Positions 53,988-62,607 of a stretch of DNA of 64,000 nucleotides are shown piece by piece (position 1 is the first letter of the stretch; the number at the start of each line of letters is the position of its first letter). The notes beneath the pieces were generated by a model, which worked only from the letters and a program-made list of their open reading frames with translations, had not been told where the DNA came from and did no database searches. Location of the stretch: contig DATLXU010000127.1 of NCBI GenBank assembly GCA_035575515.1, positions 62,001 to 126,000 on the forward strand. Direction: 5' to 3'. A program made the position numbers and the translations under genes. This DNA is from DATLXU01 sp035575515 (GTDB taxonomy: Bacteria; Acidobacteriota; Blastocatellia; UBA7656).

Positions 53988-55880
53988 ATGAATAGCCTGA
54001 GACAAAAGCTGGCACTGAGCTACGGGTTGCTGATAATCATTATCTTCGCCGTCAGCGCGTGGAGCATCTATCATCTTGTGACGCTTGGCCGGGCGATTGA
54101 TGTAATACTGGTTAATAACTACAAGAGCATCGTCGCAGCCGAGAATATGAAAGAAGCTCTTGAGCGACAGGATTCCGCAGCGATGTTTTTCATCGCCAGC
54201 CACGCCGACAAGGCTCGCCAGCAATTTGAAGCGAACAGCCAAAAGTTTTCTCAGGAATTTGAAATCGCCGCAAATAACATCACCGAAAAAGGCGAGCCGG
54301 AAATCATCAACGACATAAACGCGAAGTATCAGGCTTACCGAAGCGAGCTTGAAAGTTTTCTCAACCCGGCAGCGACTCTAACAGCAGCCAAGCAGTCCAA
54401 CATCTACTTTGAAAGGCTTGAGCCGCAGTTCATCGCAATCAAAGACAAGCTGGACGACTTGCTGCGCCTCAACCAGCAGGCTATGGTCGCGGCCAACGAC
54501 CGCGCCATTTCCGTATCGCAACGCGCGGAGATTTCGACCGCAGTAACGGCGGCGCTCGCGCTTGCTCTGGCTTTGATATTCGCGTGGCAATTCACGCGCT
54601 ACGTCGTCACGCCAATTTCAACTCTCAGCCAGAAGGCACGGCTGATAGGTGAAGGCGACCTGGATCAGCGCATAAGCGTTTCATCAAAAGATGAGATAGG
54701 CGTGCTTGCTGCGGAGTTCAACCGTATGCTTTTACGATTGCGCGAGGCGCGCAAATTCGATTATGGGCGATTGCTTATCGAGCAGAAAAAATCGGATGCG
54801 GTGATTGATTCTCTCTACGAGCCGGTGATAGTGACCGATGCGCGCGGCCACGTTATTAAGATCAATCGCGCGGCCAGCCAGTTGTTCAGCAACGGCAATA
54901 AAGGCGACTTGGATTTTTCACTGTCGCAATTCACGGGGGGCGAGCGCATACTGCGCGTGGTGCGCGATGTTGTTGCGATGCAGCGGCCCGTCGCCGCCGA
55001 AGGCGAGGCTGCGCTTGTGCCAATCGAGGTAGGCGGAGCCGAGCGCAGCTTTCGACTGCGCGCAACTCCCATGCGCGACTCTGACGGGCGATTGCTTGGC
55101 GCAGTCACGGTACTTGAAGATGTCACAGCCATAACAGAGGTTGACAGGCTGAAAACAGAATTCATCTCCGTCGCATCGGGCAAGCTGCGCGAGCCGCTTC
55201 ATTCGCTTCAACTCGCGCTTCATGCAGTCATCGGAGGCTACGCAGGCGAGTTGAACGATCAACAAGCGGATATGCTCGTGACAGCGCAGGAGAATGCAGA
55301 GAAGCTCGAAGAGATGATGAATGACCTGCTTCAGTTGGCAGAGATTGAATCGGGCGCGCGACGGCTTTCAATTCAACGGCTCCGCCCCGTTGATCTGGCG
55401 CGCGCTTGCGTTGAGAGGTTTCGCCCTCTAGCTGAAAGCAAACAGATTAAACTTGAAAACAATGTCTGGCCTGACCTGCCGTGGGTTGTTGGCGACCGCG
55501 AAGCTGTCGCGCGCGTCTTTGATAACTTGCTGTCGAATGCTATACGCCACACAGGGCGCGGCGGGCGCGTCACGATTGAAGCAAGAGAGCGCGCTGGGCG
55601 AGTCTTTTTCAGCGTGCGCGATACGGGCGAGGGCATACCTGAAGAGCACCTGCCCGTTTTATTCAGTCGCTTCGCTCGCGTTGGCAATAAAGCGGGCAGC
55701 ACTGGGTTAGGGCTGGCTCTGGTGAAACGATTGGTGGAAGCGCAGGGAGGGCAAGTCAGCGTCGAAAGTCGCGTGGGCGAAGGCTCGACCTTTACTTTCA
55801 CGATGCTCGAAGGCGGCCCTGCAAGCGTCAGGAGCACTGACCAGACGCGGGGACGCGGAGACGCGGAGACGCGACGATGA
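53988..55880 (+). CDS. Histidine-kinase-like membrane protein without phosphoacceptor His
   Basis: 630 residues from the ATG at 53988. Helix 1 (about 8-28), an exported helical sensor domain (about 29-185, four-helix-type), helix 2 (about 187-207), HAMP (YVVTPISTLSQKARLIGEGDLDQRI), a PAS domain (about 270-385), then a dimerisation helix reading FISVASGKLREPLHSLQLALHAV. The usual S-H-E-L-R-T-P is S-G-K-L-R-E-P, so His (position 398) and the following Glu are missing. The catalytic domain has N-box NLLSNAIRHTG, G1 RDTGEGIPEEH, F-box LFSRFAR and G2 GSTGLGLALVKRLVEAQGG. It may act as a regulator of the true kinase. The C-terminus runs into a GACGCGGA repeat. Confidence 0.85.
   Translation: MNSLRQKLALSYGLLIIIIFAVSAWSIYHLVTLGRAIDVILVNNYKSIVAAENMKEALERQDSAAMFFIASHADKARQQFEANSQKFSQEFEIAANNITEKGEPEIINDINAKYQAYRSELESFLNPAATLTAAKQSNIYFERLEPQFIAIKDKLDDLLRLNQQAMVAANDRAISVSQRAEISTAVTAALALALALIFAWQFTRYVVTPISTLSQKARLIGEGDLDQRISVSSKDEIGVLAAEFNRMLLRLREARKFDYGRLLIEQKKSDAVIDSLYEPVIVTDARGHVIKINRAASQLFSNGNKGDLDFSLSQFTGGERILRVVRDVVAMQRPVAAEGEAALVPIEVGGAERSFRLRATPMRDSDGRLLGAVTVLEDVTAITEVDRLKTEFISVASGKLREPLHSLQLALHAVIGGYAGELNDQQADMLVTAQENAEKLEEMMNDLLQLAEIESGARRLSIQRLRPVDLARACVERFRPLAESKQIKLENNVWPDLPWVVGDREAVARVFDNLLSNAIRHTGRGGRVTIEARERAGRVFFSVRDTGEGIPEEHLPVLFSRFARVGNKAGSTGLGLALVKRLVEAQGGQVSVESRVGEGSTFTFTMLEGGPASVRSTDQTRGRGDAETRR
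55844..55876 (+). repeat. GACGCGGA tandem repeat at the end of the kinase-like gene
   Basis: Four units of GACGCGG(A/G) encode the last residues (QTRGRGDAETRR). Complementary CGCGTC repeats occur at 57139-57194. Confidence 0.6.
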
Positions 55881-55941
55881 AACTTTCTAAACGAACCATT
55901 GCCGCATCTCAGATATAGGGCAGTTAGTTCAGTAATAAACA

Positions 55942-57087
55942 ATGAGCCAGGTTGTTGACACACGACCGAAAGCAGAGTCGCTGCTTGCACGGCAGCAACA
56001 GGCGCGGCGCGCGTGGCTGCGATTGTATATCGGCGCGGCTCCTGGCGTCGGCAAGACTTATCAAATGCTCGAAGAGGCGCATCTTCTCAGGCGACAGGGC
56101 GTAGATATAGTCATCGGCCTCATCGAGCCGCATGGCCGCGCTGAAACCATAGCTTTGATAGACGAACTTGAGCGCGTTCCGCTGCGCCGAATAGAGTATC
56201 GCGGCGTCACGCTTGAAGAGATGGACGTTGAGCGTGTCATTGCGCGCAAGCCCGAAGTGGTCATCGTTGACGAGCTGGCGCACACGAACGTTCCCGGCTC
56301 GAAACATCACAAGCGATATGAAGATGTGCTGGAAATACTTGACGCAGGAATCTCTTGTATCACCGCATTCAATGTACAGCACATAGAATCGCTCAACGAT
56401 ACCATCGCGCGCATAACGGGCGTTCGCGTGCGCGAGACGATACCGGATTATTTCCTGCGCCGCGCCGATGAAGTGGTTAACATTGATGTATCGGTTGACA
56501 CGCTGCGCACGCGGCTTCGTCAGGGAAAGATTTACAGCATAGAAAAGATCGAGCAGGCGCTTGCCAACTTCTTTCGCAAGGGCAATCTATCTGCGCTGCG
56601 CGAGCTTGCGCTGCGCCAGGTTGCCGAAGATCAGGCTGCAAAGGCGCACGACTACCGCGAGCGCGAGGGACTAGAGCAGGCGGCAATTCCTGAAAAAGTC
56701 ATGGTCTGCATGTCATCGCGTAGCAGCGCAAAAAAACTCCTGCGCACAGGCTCGCGCATTGCCGGACGGTTTGCTTCGGACTGGTACGCGGTCTATGTCG
56801 AAACGCCTCGCGAGGAGCCTAGCCGTATCAAGCCAGAAGACCATGCGGCGCTGATGGAAAACATCCGATTTGCCGAAGAACTGGGCGCGAAAGTGGTACA
56901 GCTCAAAGCGCGCTGGGTTGCCGACGCGCTCATCGAATTTGCGCGGCGCGAAGGCGTCACGCACGTTGTCTTCGGCCAATCGGCCCGCTCCCGCTGGGAC
57001 ATACTGCTACGCGGTTCGGTAATAAATCGCTTTCTGAACGAGGTGCGCGACGCGACTGTGCAAGTCGTCCCGCTTTCTGAAGGATGA
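55942..57087 (+). CDS. Free-standing KdpD N-terminal protein (KdpD + USP domains)
   Basis: 381 residues covering the N-terminal half of KdpD only. KdpD domain: RLYIGAAPGVGKTYQMLEEAH (Walker A-like, about 31-51), VIGLIEPHGRAET, and EVVIVDELAHTNVPGSKHHKRYEDVLEILDAGI (about 110-142). The universal-stress domain starts KVMVCMSSRSSAKKLLRTGSRIA and ends with HVVFGQSARSRWDILLRGSVINRFL. It has no membrane segment and no kinase domain; those are in the separate gene at 44553-45755. It should sense K+ or ATP/c-di-AMP levels in the cytosol, as known for this domain pair. Confidence 0.9.
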   Translation: MSQVVDTRPKAESLLARQQQARRAWLRLYIGAAPGVGKTYQMLEEAHLLRRQGVDIVIGLIEPHGRAETIALIDELERVPLRRIEYRGVTLEEMDVERVIARKPEVVIVDELAHTNVPGSKHHKRYEDVLEILDAGISCITAFNVQHIESLNDTIARITGVRVRETIPDYFLRRADEVVNIDVSVDTLRTRLRQGKIYSIEKIEQALANFFRKGNLSALRELALRQVAEDQAAKAHDYREREGLEQAAIPEKVMVCMSSRSSAKKLLRTGSRIAGRFASDWYAVYVETPREEPSRIKPEDHAALMENIRFAEELGAKVVQLKARWVADALIEFARREGVTHVVFGQSARSRWDILLRGSVINRFLNEVRDATVQVVPLSEG

Positions 57088-57226
57088 AAAAGAGACGCGG
57101 CGACCCGAAGATGCGATAATATATTTGTGTCAAGCGCGCTGTCGCCGCGTCGCCCTATCGCCGCGTCTACGTGTCCACGCGTCTCCGCGTCGTTTCTTCC
57201 ATTTACCTCGTCGCAATCTTTATGAA
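57088..57226. repeat. Spacer with GACGCGG/CCGCGTC repeats
   Basis: AGAGACGCGGCGACC (57092-57106) faces CGCCGCGTCGCC, CGCCGCGTC, CACGCGTCTCCGCGTCG (57142-57194). A TATTTGTG-like stretch lies between. No gene. Confidence 0.6.
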
Positions 57227-57275
57227 AACTTTATAAACTTTTTACGCCATCCTTACGCGCGAAGTCTTACCGTGA
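57227..57275 (+). promoter_or_regulatory. Second KdpE-like operator and promoter
   Basis: AACTTTATAAAC (57227-57238) followed by TTTTAC, GCCA and TCCTTACGCGC (57240-57260), with TCTTACCGT downstream as a possible -10 region. It is nearly the same as the operator before the porin gene and precedes the small membrane ORF and the APC permease. Confidence 0.55.
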
Positions 57276-57382
57276 TTATTTGAGAGACTGTATGAACCGC
57301 AAATCGCGCTCGCCTATTTTGCCTGCCATCATCTCTTTGTTGTGGAGATCGGGATCAACTTTAACTGAAAAGAGTAACTGCT

Positions 57383-57556
57383 ATGGACCCGTTTGTAATT
57401 ATATTTGCCGCGCTTCTGCTCATCGCATGGCTCGTAGCTGATGCTCACGATAGGCGCGCGAAGAGGAAGATTGAAAATGCGACGACAACGTCGCACAACC
57501 GCTCGGATGGGCAAGAGAAAAGCAAGCGCGCAGATAGAGCAACGCGAGACTCATGA
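57383..57556 (+). CDS. 57-residue membrane protein with basic tail
   Basis: Starts MDPFVIIFAALLLIAWLVAD, one transmembrane helix, followed by a basic, polar tail (DRRAKRKIENATTTSHNRSD...). First ORF after the second KdpE-like operator. No family recognised. Confidence 0.45.
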   Translation: MDPFVIIFAALLLIAWLVADAHDRRAKRKIENATTTSHNRSDGQEKSKRADRATRDS

Positions 57557-57574
57557 AACGGACTTTGAAAACCG

Positions 57575-57880
57575 ATGCTATCAATAGGTCGTGAAATCAA
57601 CATAAGTCAAAAAGAAGTCGTTTGCCGCAAATGCCATTGGGAAGGCGCGGGCAGCCAGCTTTCAATCGGGTTGATTGAGATTGCCCACACGCAGATGTAC
57701 CTTGCGGCCTATCGCTGCCCACAGTGCCACAGCTTCGATGTAAATCGCAAAGGCAAGCTGCTTGAGTTTCGTTTGCCCCGCGCGCTCGATTATCAGCAAA
57801 CGGACGCAGCCACACGCGATGAAAACAGCAACGAAAACGAATCGCGAAAAGATAGAGGGACGACTCCTTTATGGAGATAG
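57575..57880 (+). CDS. Small zinc-ribbon-like protein
   Basis: 101 residues with VCRKCHWEG and RCPQCHSFD, two C-x2-C pairs about 30 residues apart, which suggests a zinc ribbon. The tail is charged (DAATRDENSNENESRKDRG). The end overlaps the start of the APC permease by 10 bases, suggesting coupled translation. Function unknown. Confidence 0.55.
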   Translation: MLSIGREINISQKEVVCRKCHWEGAGSQLSIGLIEIAHTQMYLAAYRCPQCHSFDVNRKGKLLEFRLPRALDYQQTDAATRDENSNENESRKDRGTTPLWR

Positions 57881-60294
57881 ACAGTATGGAGATAGACAGC
57901 CTTACGCCTAAGACTCCAACAACTCAGAATCGCGTCAGGGTAGTCGTCGCCACGACCGTTATGCTTTCGTTCATTTCATTCTGGCGAGCGGCGGCTATTG
58001 TCTTAAACGATCTCGGCTCGTCTGCTTTTTATGTCGGCGGAATTGCAGAAAAAGCTGTGGGGCGAGCGGCTCCTTGGTTCATTCTCGGCGTGATGCTTTT
58101 CTCTTACGCCGTGCGCGCCGTTTACGTCGAATCGTGCGCGATGTTCACGCGCGGCGGCGTTTATCGCGTAGTGAAAGAAGCAATGGGCGGCACGCTCGCA
58201 AAGCTTAGTGTCTCGGCTTTGATGTTCGATTACATCCTGACCGGGCCGATTTCCGGCGTATCAGCAGGCCAGTATATAGTCGGCCTTGCCGCGCAAACCT
58301 TAACTTATCTCGGCCATCCGTTGAGTCCCCCTCAATCAACCGTCAATGCAATCGCGGCTGGTATAGCAGTTTTGATAACCATTTATTTCTGGTGGCGAAA
58401 TACTAAAGGGCTGCACGAATCATCAGGCGACGCGCTGCGAATAATGTACGTCACGACGGCTATGATCGTGATGCTGATAGTGTGGTCAGGCCTGACCATT
58501 CTCACCCAGCCCGATAAACGGAGATTACCACCCGCGCCCGTTGCCGAAAATCTTAGTTTCAATCGCGACGCCGTCGGCTGGCTGCCCAGTATCGCGCCCG
58601 GCGCATTGCGAGAGTTGCCGCAGGAAGCCGCACCCGCCGATTCGCCCGCGCCTGACCAAACTGCAACTGAGCCGCGCTACGGCATCATCGAGAACGCGGG
58701 CGCGCTCTTGGGACTGATCGGAATCCTTATGGCTTTCGGCCATGCGTTTCTCGCAATGAGCGGCGAAGAATCGCTCGCGCAGGTCTATCGCGAGCTTGAA
58801 TACCCGAAGCATAAAAACCTGATGCGAGCCGGGCTTGTGATATTTGTCTACTCACTGCTGTTCACATCGCTCGTATCGTTTTTCGCTTACGCAATCATCC
58901 CTGACGATGTGAGACCTCAGTATCTTGATAATCTCATCAGCGGCATCTCGATTTATCTGATAGGCCCTATGCCGCTGAAGCTGTTGTTTCAAGCCTTCAT
59001 CGTAATAGTAGGTTTTCTGATGCTTGCGGGCGCGATCAATACTTCGATCATCGGATCGAACGGCGTGTTGAATCGTGTGTCGGAAGACGGCGTGCTGACG
59101 GACTGGTTTCGTGCGCCGCATCGCAAATACGGTACGACACACCGGATCATTAACCTGATAGTCGTCCTGCAACTTGTCGCCATCGTCGCCTCGCGCGGAA
59201 ATACTTACACGCTCGGCGAGGCCTACGCGTTCGGCGTGATATGGTCGTTTGCATTCAAGGCGCTCGCCGTGCTTGTGCTTCGATTCAAAGACCGCTCGGG
59301 CCGCGAGTGGAAAGTCCCTTTCAACATTCGCCTCGACGGCAACGAGCTTCCAATCGGACTTGGCGTAATCACGACGCTGTTGTTTTCGGTCGCGGGAATA
59401 AACCTGATAACGAAAGAGGTGGCGACCGTAGCAGGCGTCGCTTTCACAATAGTCTTTTTCGTCATCTTCACAATCTCGGAGCGAATCAACCAGCGAAAGC
59501 TCGACCGATCAATTGCGGCGCTCGACCAGTTCAAGCTGCACTACGAGCAGAACGTGAGCATTGATACTGTGAACGTGCGACCCGGCAATGTGCTTGTCGC
59601 CGCGCGAGACTATAACACGCTCTCGCATCTCGACCTCGCGCTTGAGCGCATTGACACAGACGAGCAGGACATCGTTGTGATGACGGTAATGGTGATACGT
59701 GGGCGCGGGCGCGGGCGAGCGCGATTTGTACGATGCGAACCTGTTCACAGATTATGAGCAGCGATTGTTTACGCGAGTCGTTGCGCTGGCCGAGCGACAC
59801 GGCAAGCCCGTCAACCTGCTCGTCGTGCCGTCAACGAACGTCTTCGACGCAGTGGCGCAGACCGCGTTGCGATTGGATTCAGCCGAGATAATCACAGGGC
59901 TGTCGGCAAAGATGAGCGCCGCCACGAGCTTTCGCGCCGATTGGGCCAGGCGTGGGAGCGGTTGCCTGAAAAGCCTCGCCGCCAGGTTAAATACACCGTT
60001 GTAGAGCCGAGCGGTCACGAGCGCGTCTTTTATCTCGGAGCGCACGCGCCCCAGCTTACGGAAGAAGACATAAATCTGATTCACAAGATATGGCTTGAGG
60101 TGAGCAAGCTGCCGGCCCGCCGCAAGGTGCATCATCGCGACGTTGTGCGTGTGGCATTAGAGCGGCTCGCGCGCGATCTGCGCGGGCAGACGGACGTGAT
60201 GCTGGACTTTTACAGGCTGGAGCACAACGAGGGAAAAAAGATTGGCAGCCGGGTTGATCGGTCTGACAATAGCGATGCTGGCGGCAGAAAATAG
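57871..60294 (+). pseudogene. APC superfamily permease with C-terminal cytosolic domain, frame broken twice
   Basis: The first reading frame (57871-59757) gives a complete APC transporter core of about 12 helices (VVVATTVMLSFISFWRAAAIVLNDLGSSAFYVGG...FIVIVGFLMLAGAINTSIIGSNGVLNRVSEDGVL). The cytosolic domain starts VNVRPGNVLVAARDYNTLSHLDLALERI, then the frame shifts at about 59700-59710 within a GGGCGC repeat (to DLYDANLFTDYEQRLFTRVVALAERHGKPVNLLVVPS) and shifts back at about 59935-59945 (to LGQAWERLPEKPRRQVKYTVVEPSGHERVFYLGAHAPQLTEEDINLIHKIW). Together they form one uninterrupted family sequence. Either real decay of the tail, or two sequencing errors. A 15-bp tandem duplication (ATGGAGATAGACAGY) gives two possible starts. 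The gene lies behind a KdpE-like operator. Confidence 0.75.
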
Positions 60295-60302
60295 CGGAAG
60301 CA

Positions 60303-60352
60303 ATAACGGCATTCATAACTATTCAATCCCGATAGCCATGAATGCCGTTGTT
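60303..60352. repeat. Inverted repeat between convergent genes
   Basis: AACGGCATTCAT and ATGAATGCCGTT pair perfectly around a 20-nt loop. It probably works as a two-way terminator although no T tract follows. Confidence 0.5.
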
Positions 60353-60372
60353 CCGAGCGCAAGAGCGGCGCG

Positions 60373-60867
60373 CTATTCGATGTCGGTGACTTTGCCTTTC
60401 ACCAGAGTGACTTTCAGTTTTAAAGCGGAGTAGATGAGTATCTCTTTCGATCCGGCGCTGATGGTTCTGTCAGGCTCGCCGAATTTCGCAATCACGTCTT
60501 TGCGCTCGATGCCGGGTTTCAATTCTACATTCTTGCCAGACTGCGCGCCGCTTTGAGCCTGCGATGCGCCCGCGTGAACATCGTCTGAAGGCGCGGTCGC
60601 GCCACCGTGAATGGCATCGTTTGGCGGCATCGCGCCTTCGGGCAACGGGCCTGCCGGAATAGTCTCGCCGGGCTTGATTGGCGGATGACCTTCGGGAAGC
60701 TGCGGCGCGCTCGTTTGAGTGCCGCTGTTGACGGATTCCGATTTCGGCCTGCCCTCTTCTACAACCTGCGAACCGGCTTTGCTCGTCGTCCAATTTCCTA
60801 CGAGAAAGCCGAGCACGAGACCGGCGACTATGCCTATGATTCCATAACTTATGTATTGCCTCTTCAT
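60373..60867 (-). CDS. Membrane-anchored protein with BamE/SmpA-like C-terminal domain
   Basis: 164 residues. One helix (ISYGIIGIVAGLVLGFLVGNW, about 6-26), a Pro/Ala/Gly-rich linker with QLPEGHPPIKPGETIPAGPLPEGAMPP, and a C-terminal domain KPGIERKDVIAKFGEPDRTISAGSKEILIYSALKLKVTLVKGKVTDIE that resembles the two-layer fold of SmpA/BamE/DUF2845 proteins. Function unknown. Confidence 0.65.
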   Translation of the reverse strand: MKRQYISYGIIGIVAGLVLGFLVGNWTTSKAGSQVVEEGRPKSESVNSGTQTSAPQLPEGHPPIKPGETIPAGPLPEGAMPPNDAIHGGATAPSDDVHAGASQAQSGAQSGKNVELKPGIERKDVIAKFGEPDRTISAGSKEILIYSALKLKVTLVKGKVTDIE

Positions 60868-60996
60868 TGTTAAATGCTCCAGGTTTTAATTGATTGGTGA
60901 GATGCTCAAAATAACTGCATCAAGCCAGCAATTATTCTAGCACAGCGCGCGGTATAAATCGAACGCGCGGCAGCAGAAGCGCGAGGCGTTTTACAG

Positions 60997-61072
60997 GGAA
61001 CACAAGCGTCTCACCCACATGGAGTCAGAATGCAAGCGAATTATAAAGTCGCAGGCAAGACGTCTGTGTTCC
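60997..61072. repeat. Long-loop inverted repeat
   Basis: GGAACACA (60997-61004) plus CGTCT pair with AGACG plus TGTGTTCC (61058-61072). It lies in a 229-bp spacer that otherwise shows nothing. Confidence 0.45.
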
Positions 61073-61096
61073 AAGCCCTTCTCAGGTTCACCGAGC

Positions 61097-61291
61097 TTAC
61101 ATCAGTGTTCCGAAAGCGACGAAGCACGCAACGGCCAGAACTAAAAGAATCAGACTGAGTCCGGCAGCGAATGCAGCCAAAGGCAAATCCCTCAGCCTCA
61201 GTATTTTCATGGTACCCACGCCCGCAAAGACCGCTGATGATAAACAGAACAGACCGATGACTATGATAATTGCAGCGACAAGAAGCGTCAT
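61097..61291 (-). CDS. 64-residue membrane protein with two helices
   Basis: Starts MTLLVAAIIIVIGLFCLSSAVFAGVG and ends in a second helix (LAAFAAGLSLILLVLAVACFVAFG). GGGAGGTG lies just upstream of the ATG, supporting translation. No family recognised. Confidence 0.55.
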   Translation of the reverse strand: MTLLVAAIIIVIGLFCLSSAVFAGVGTMKILRLRDLPLAAFAAGLSLILLVLAVACFVAFGTLM

Positions 61292-61442
61292 ATTAAGCCC
61301 ACCTCCCTCAGGTTCAGTTTGCTCCGCTCGCCTTGAAGCGACTTGCTACTTCAAAAGTATAGGCGAGTCTGCGAAGAATCTAAGTGACTGGTGTCACTTC
61401 GTTTGCGAGTGATAGAAGAGGGCCAGACGCAACGCGCAAGTG

Positions 61443-62237
61443 TCATCCTTTATCGCGCCTGAGCGTCAATCCGCCGTCGACGGTTATGACCTGACCTGTG
61501 ATGTAATTGTCAGGCTCGACGAGCAATCGGACGACGCGGGCCACATCTTCGGGCCGCCCAAATCGCGGAATGATTTTTTGTTCTATGTAGAAATCGTACT
61601 TGCCTGACTCGATTGACTTCACGGCCATACCTGCGCGATTGACTCCCGGAGCCACGACGTTCACGCGAATGGAGGGTCCCCATTGCTTCGCCATTATTCT
61701 CGCGGCTTGAATCAAAGCGGTCTTCGGCCCGGCGTAGTTGATGCTCGATTCAAAGACGGCTACGGCCTGCATCGTTGAAATCAACACGATTGCGCCTGCG
61801 GTCTTGCGCTCCTGCATACGGCGAGCGGCTTCGCGCGCAAGCAACACGGGCGCGACGTAATTCTTCTCGAAAGAGTCATGAAGGTCTGCGTCGGTCACTT
61901 CATCGAATTTGACGCGCGCCGGGTCGCCCGTGAAGCAGACCAGAGCGTAAAGCCCTTCGCCAATCGCATCGGCTGTCTCAACATAACGCTTTCTTGTCTC
62001 AGCGTCCGCGATGTCGCCTTCGACCAGATGCACATCCGCCTTGAAACCGGCTCCCAGAGCCTGTTTCAGGGCTTCAGCCCGCTTGCGGTTATGCGCGTAA
62101 CCGGCGACAACCCTTGCGCCGTCGCGCACAAAGATCGCCGCCGCCGCGCTGCCAAGCCCGCCCGTCGCGCCCGCGACCAGTATCACGCGGCCCGCAAGCC
62201 CTCGCTCGTTGAAATCGAAATCAAAGGTGTCGCTCAT
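61443..62237 (-). CDS. Short-chain dehydrogenase/reductase (FabG-like)
   Basis: 264 residues. Cofactor loop VAGATGGLGSAAAAIF, active-site Ser in LISTMQAV, YxxxK as NYAGPKTALIQAARIMA, and the C-terminal IPRFGRPEDVARVVRLLVEPDNYITGQVITVDGGLTL typical of FabG-like reductases. Substrate unknown. The segment ALKQALGAGFKADVHL is encoded by a 33-bp stretch (62039-62071) that on the minus strand matches the palindrome of composite repeat E2 at 29 of 33 positions. Confidence 0.88.
   Translation of the reverse strand: MSDTFDFDFNERGLAGRVILVAGATGGLGSAAAAIFVRDGARVVAGYAHNRKRAEALKQALGAGFKADVHLVEGDIADAETRKRYVETADAIGEGLYALVCFTGDPARVKFDEVTDADLHDSFEKNYVAPVLLAREAARRMQERKTAGAIVLISTMQAVAVFESSINYAGPKTALIQAARIMAKQWGPSIRVNVVAPGVNRAGMAVKSIESGKYDFYIEQKIIPRFGRPEDVARVVRLLVEPDNYITGQVITVDGGLTLRRDKG
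62039..62071 (-). repeat. Palindromic repeat core inside the dehydrogenase gene
   Basis: Minus-strand outer arms CCCTGAAA and TTTCAAGG around the core GGCTCTGGGAGCC; it encodes LKQALGAGFK, in the same frame as the copy in the dapE-like gene (SKGALRAVFK). Confidence 0.6.
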
Positions 62238-62243
62238 ATTATC

Positions 62244-62384
62244 TCAAGGCGCGGGTGATCTTTTAACAATCTTGCCCGCACGTTTATCGCCTTTCGGCGC
62301 AAAGTATCCTTTGCGTGCGATGATGGCTATTTTGCCTTCGCATTTTTCAACGTCGGGCAATAGAGCGAAGATAGTTTTTACCAT
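62244..62384 (-). CDS. 46-residue basic protein
   Basis: Starts MVKTIFALLPDVEKCEGKI and ends GDKRAGKIVKRSPAP, rich in Lys and Arg. AGGAGC lies 10 nt upstream. It ends 7 nt before the dehydrogenase start, so the two may be cotranscribed. No family recognised. Confidence 0.4.
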   Translation of the reverse strand: MVKTIFALLPDVEKCEGKIAIIARKGYFAPKGDKRAGKIVKRSPAP

Positions 62385-62607
62385 ATTTGCGAAAGCTCCT
62401 CTGTGCCGTGTGGCGCGGTTGTTATTAGACACCAAAATGGCTGCGCTGTTCCACCAATATTTGGCGGAACAAATACCGCGCACAAACGTCTAACAGAGCA
62501 GAGCGCCGCACCGGGCGCGGTTGAAATCGCAAGCCGCGCGCGCAGCCGCGTTCTAGCAACAGATAGATTCTGCCAGCCGTGCTTCAATCTCCCTTTAGGA
62601 GGCTCAC

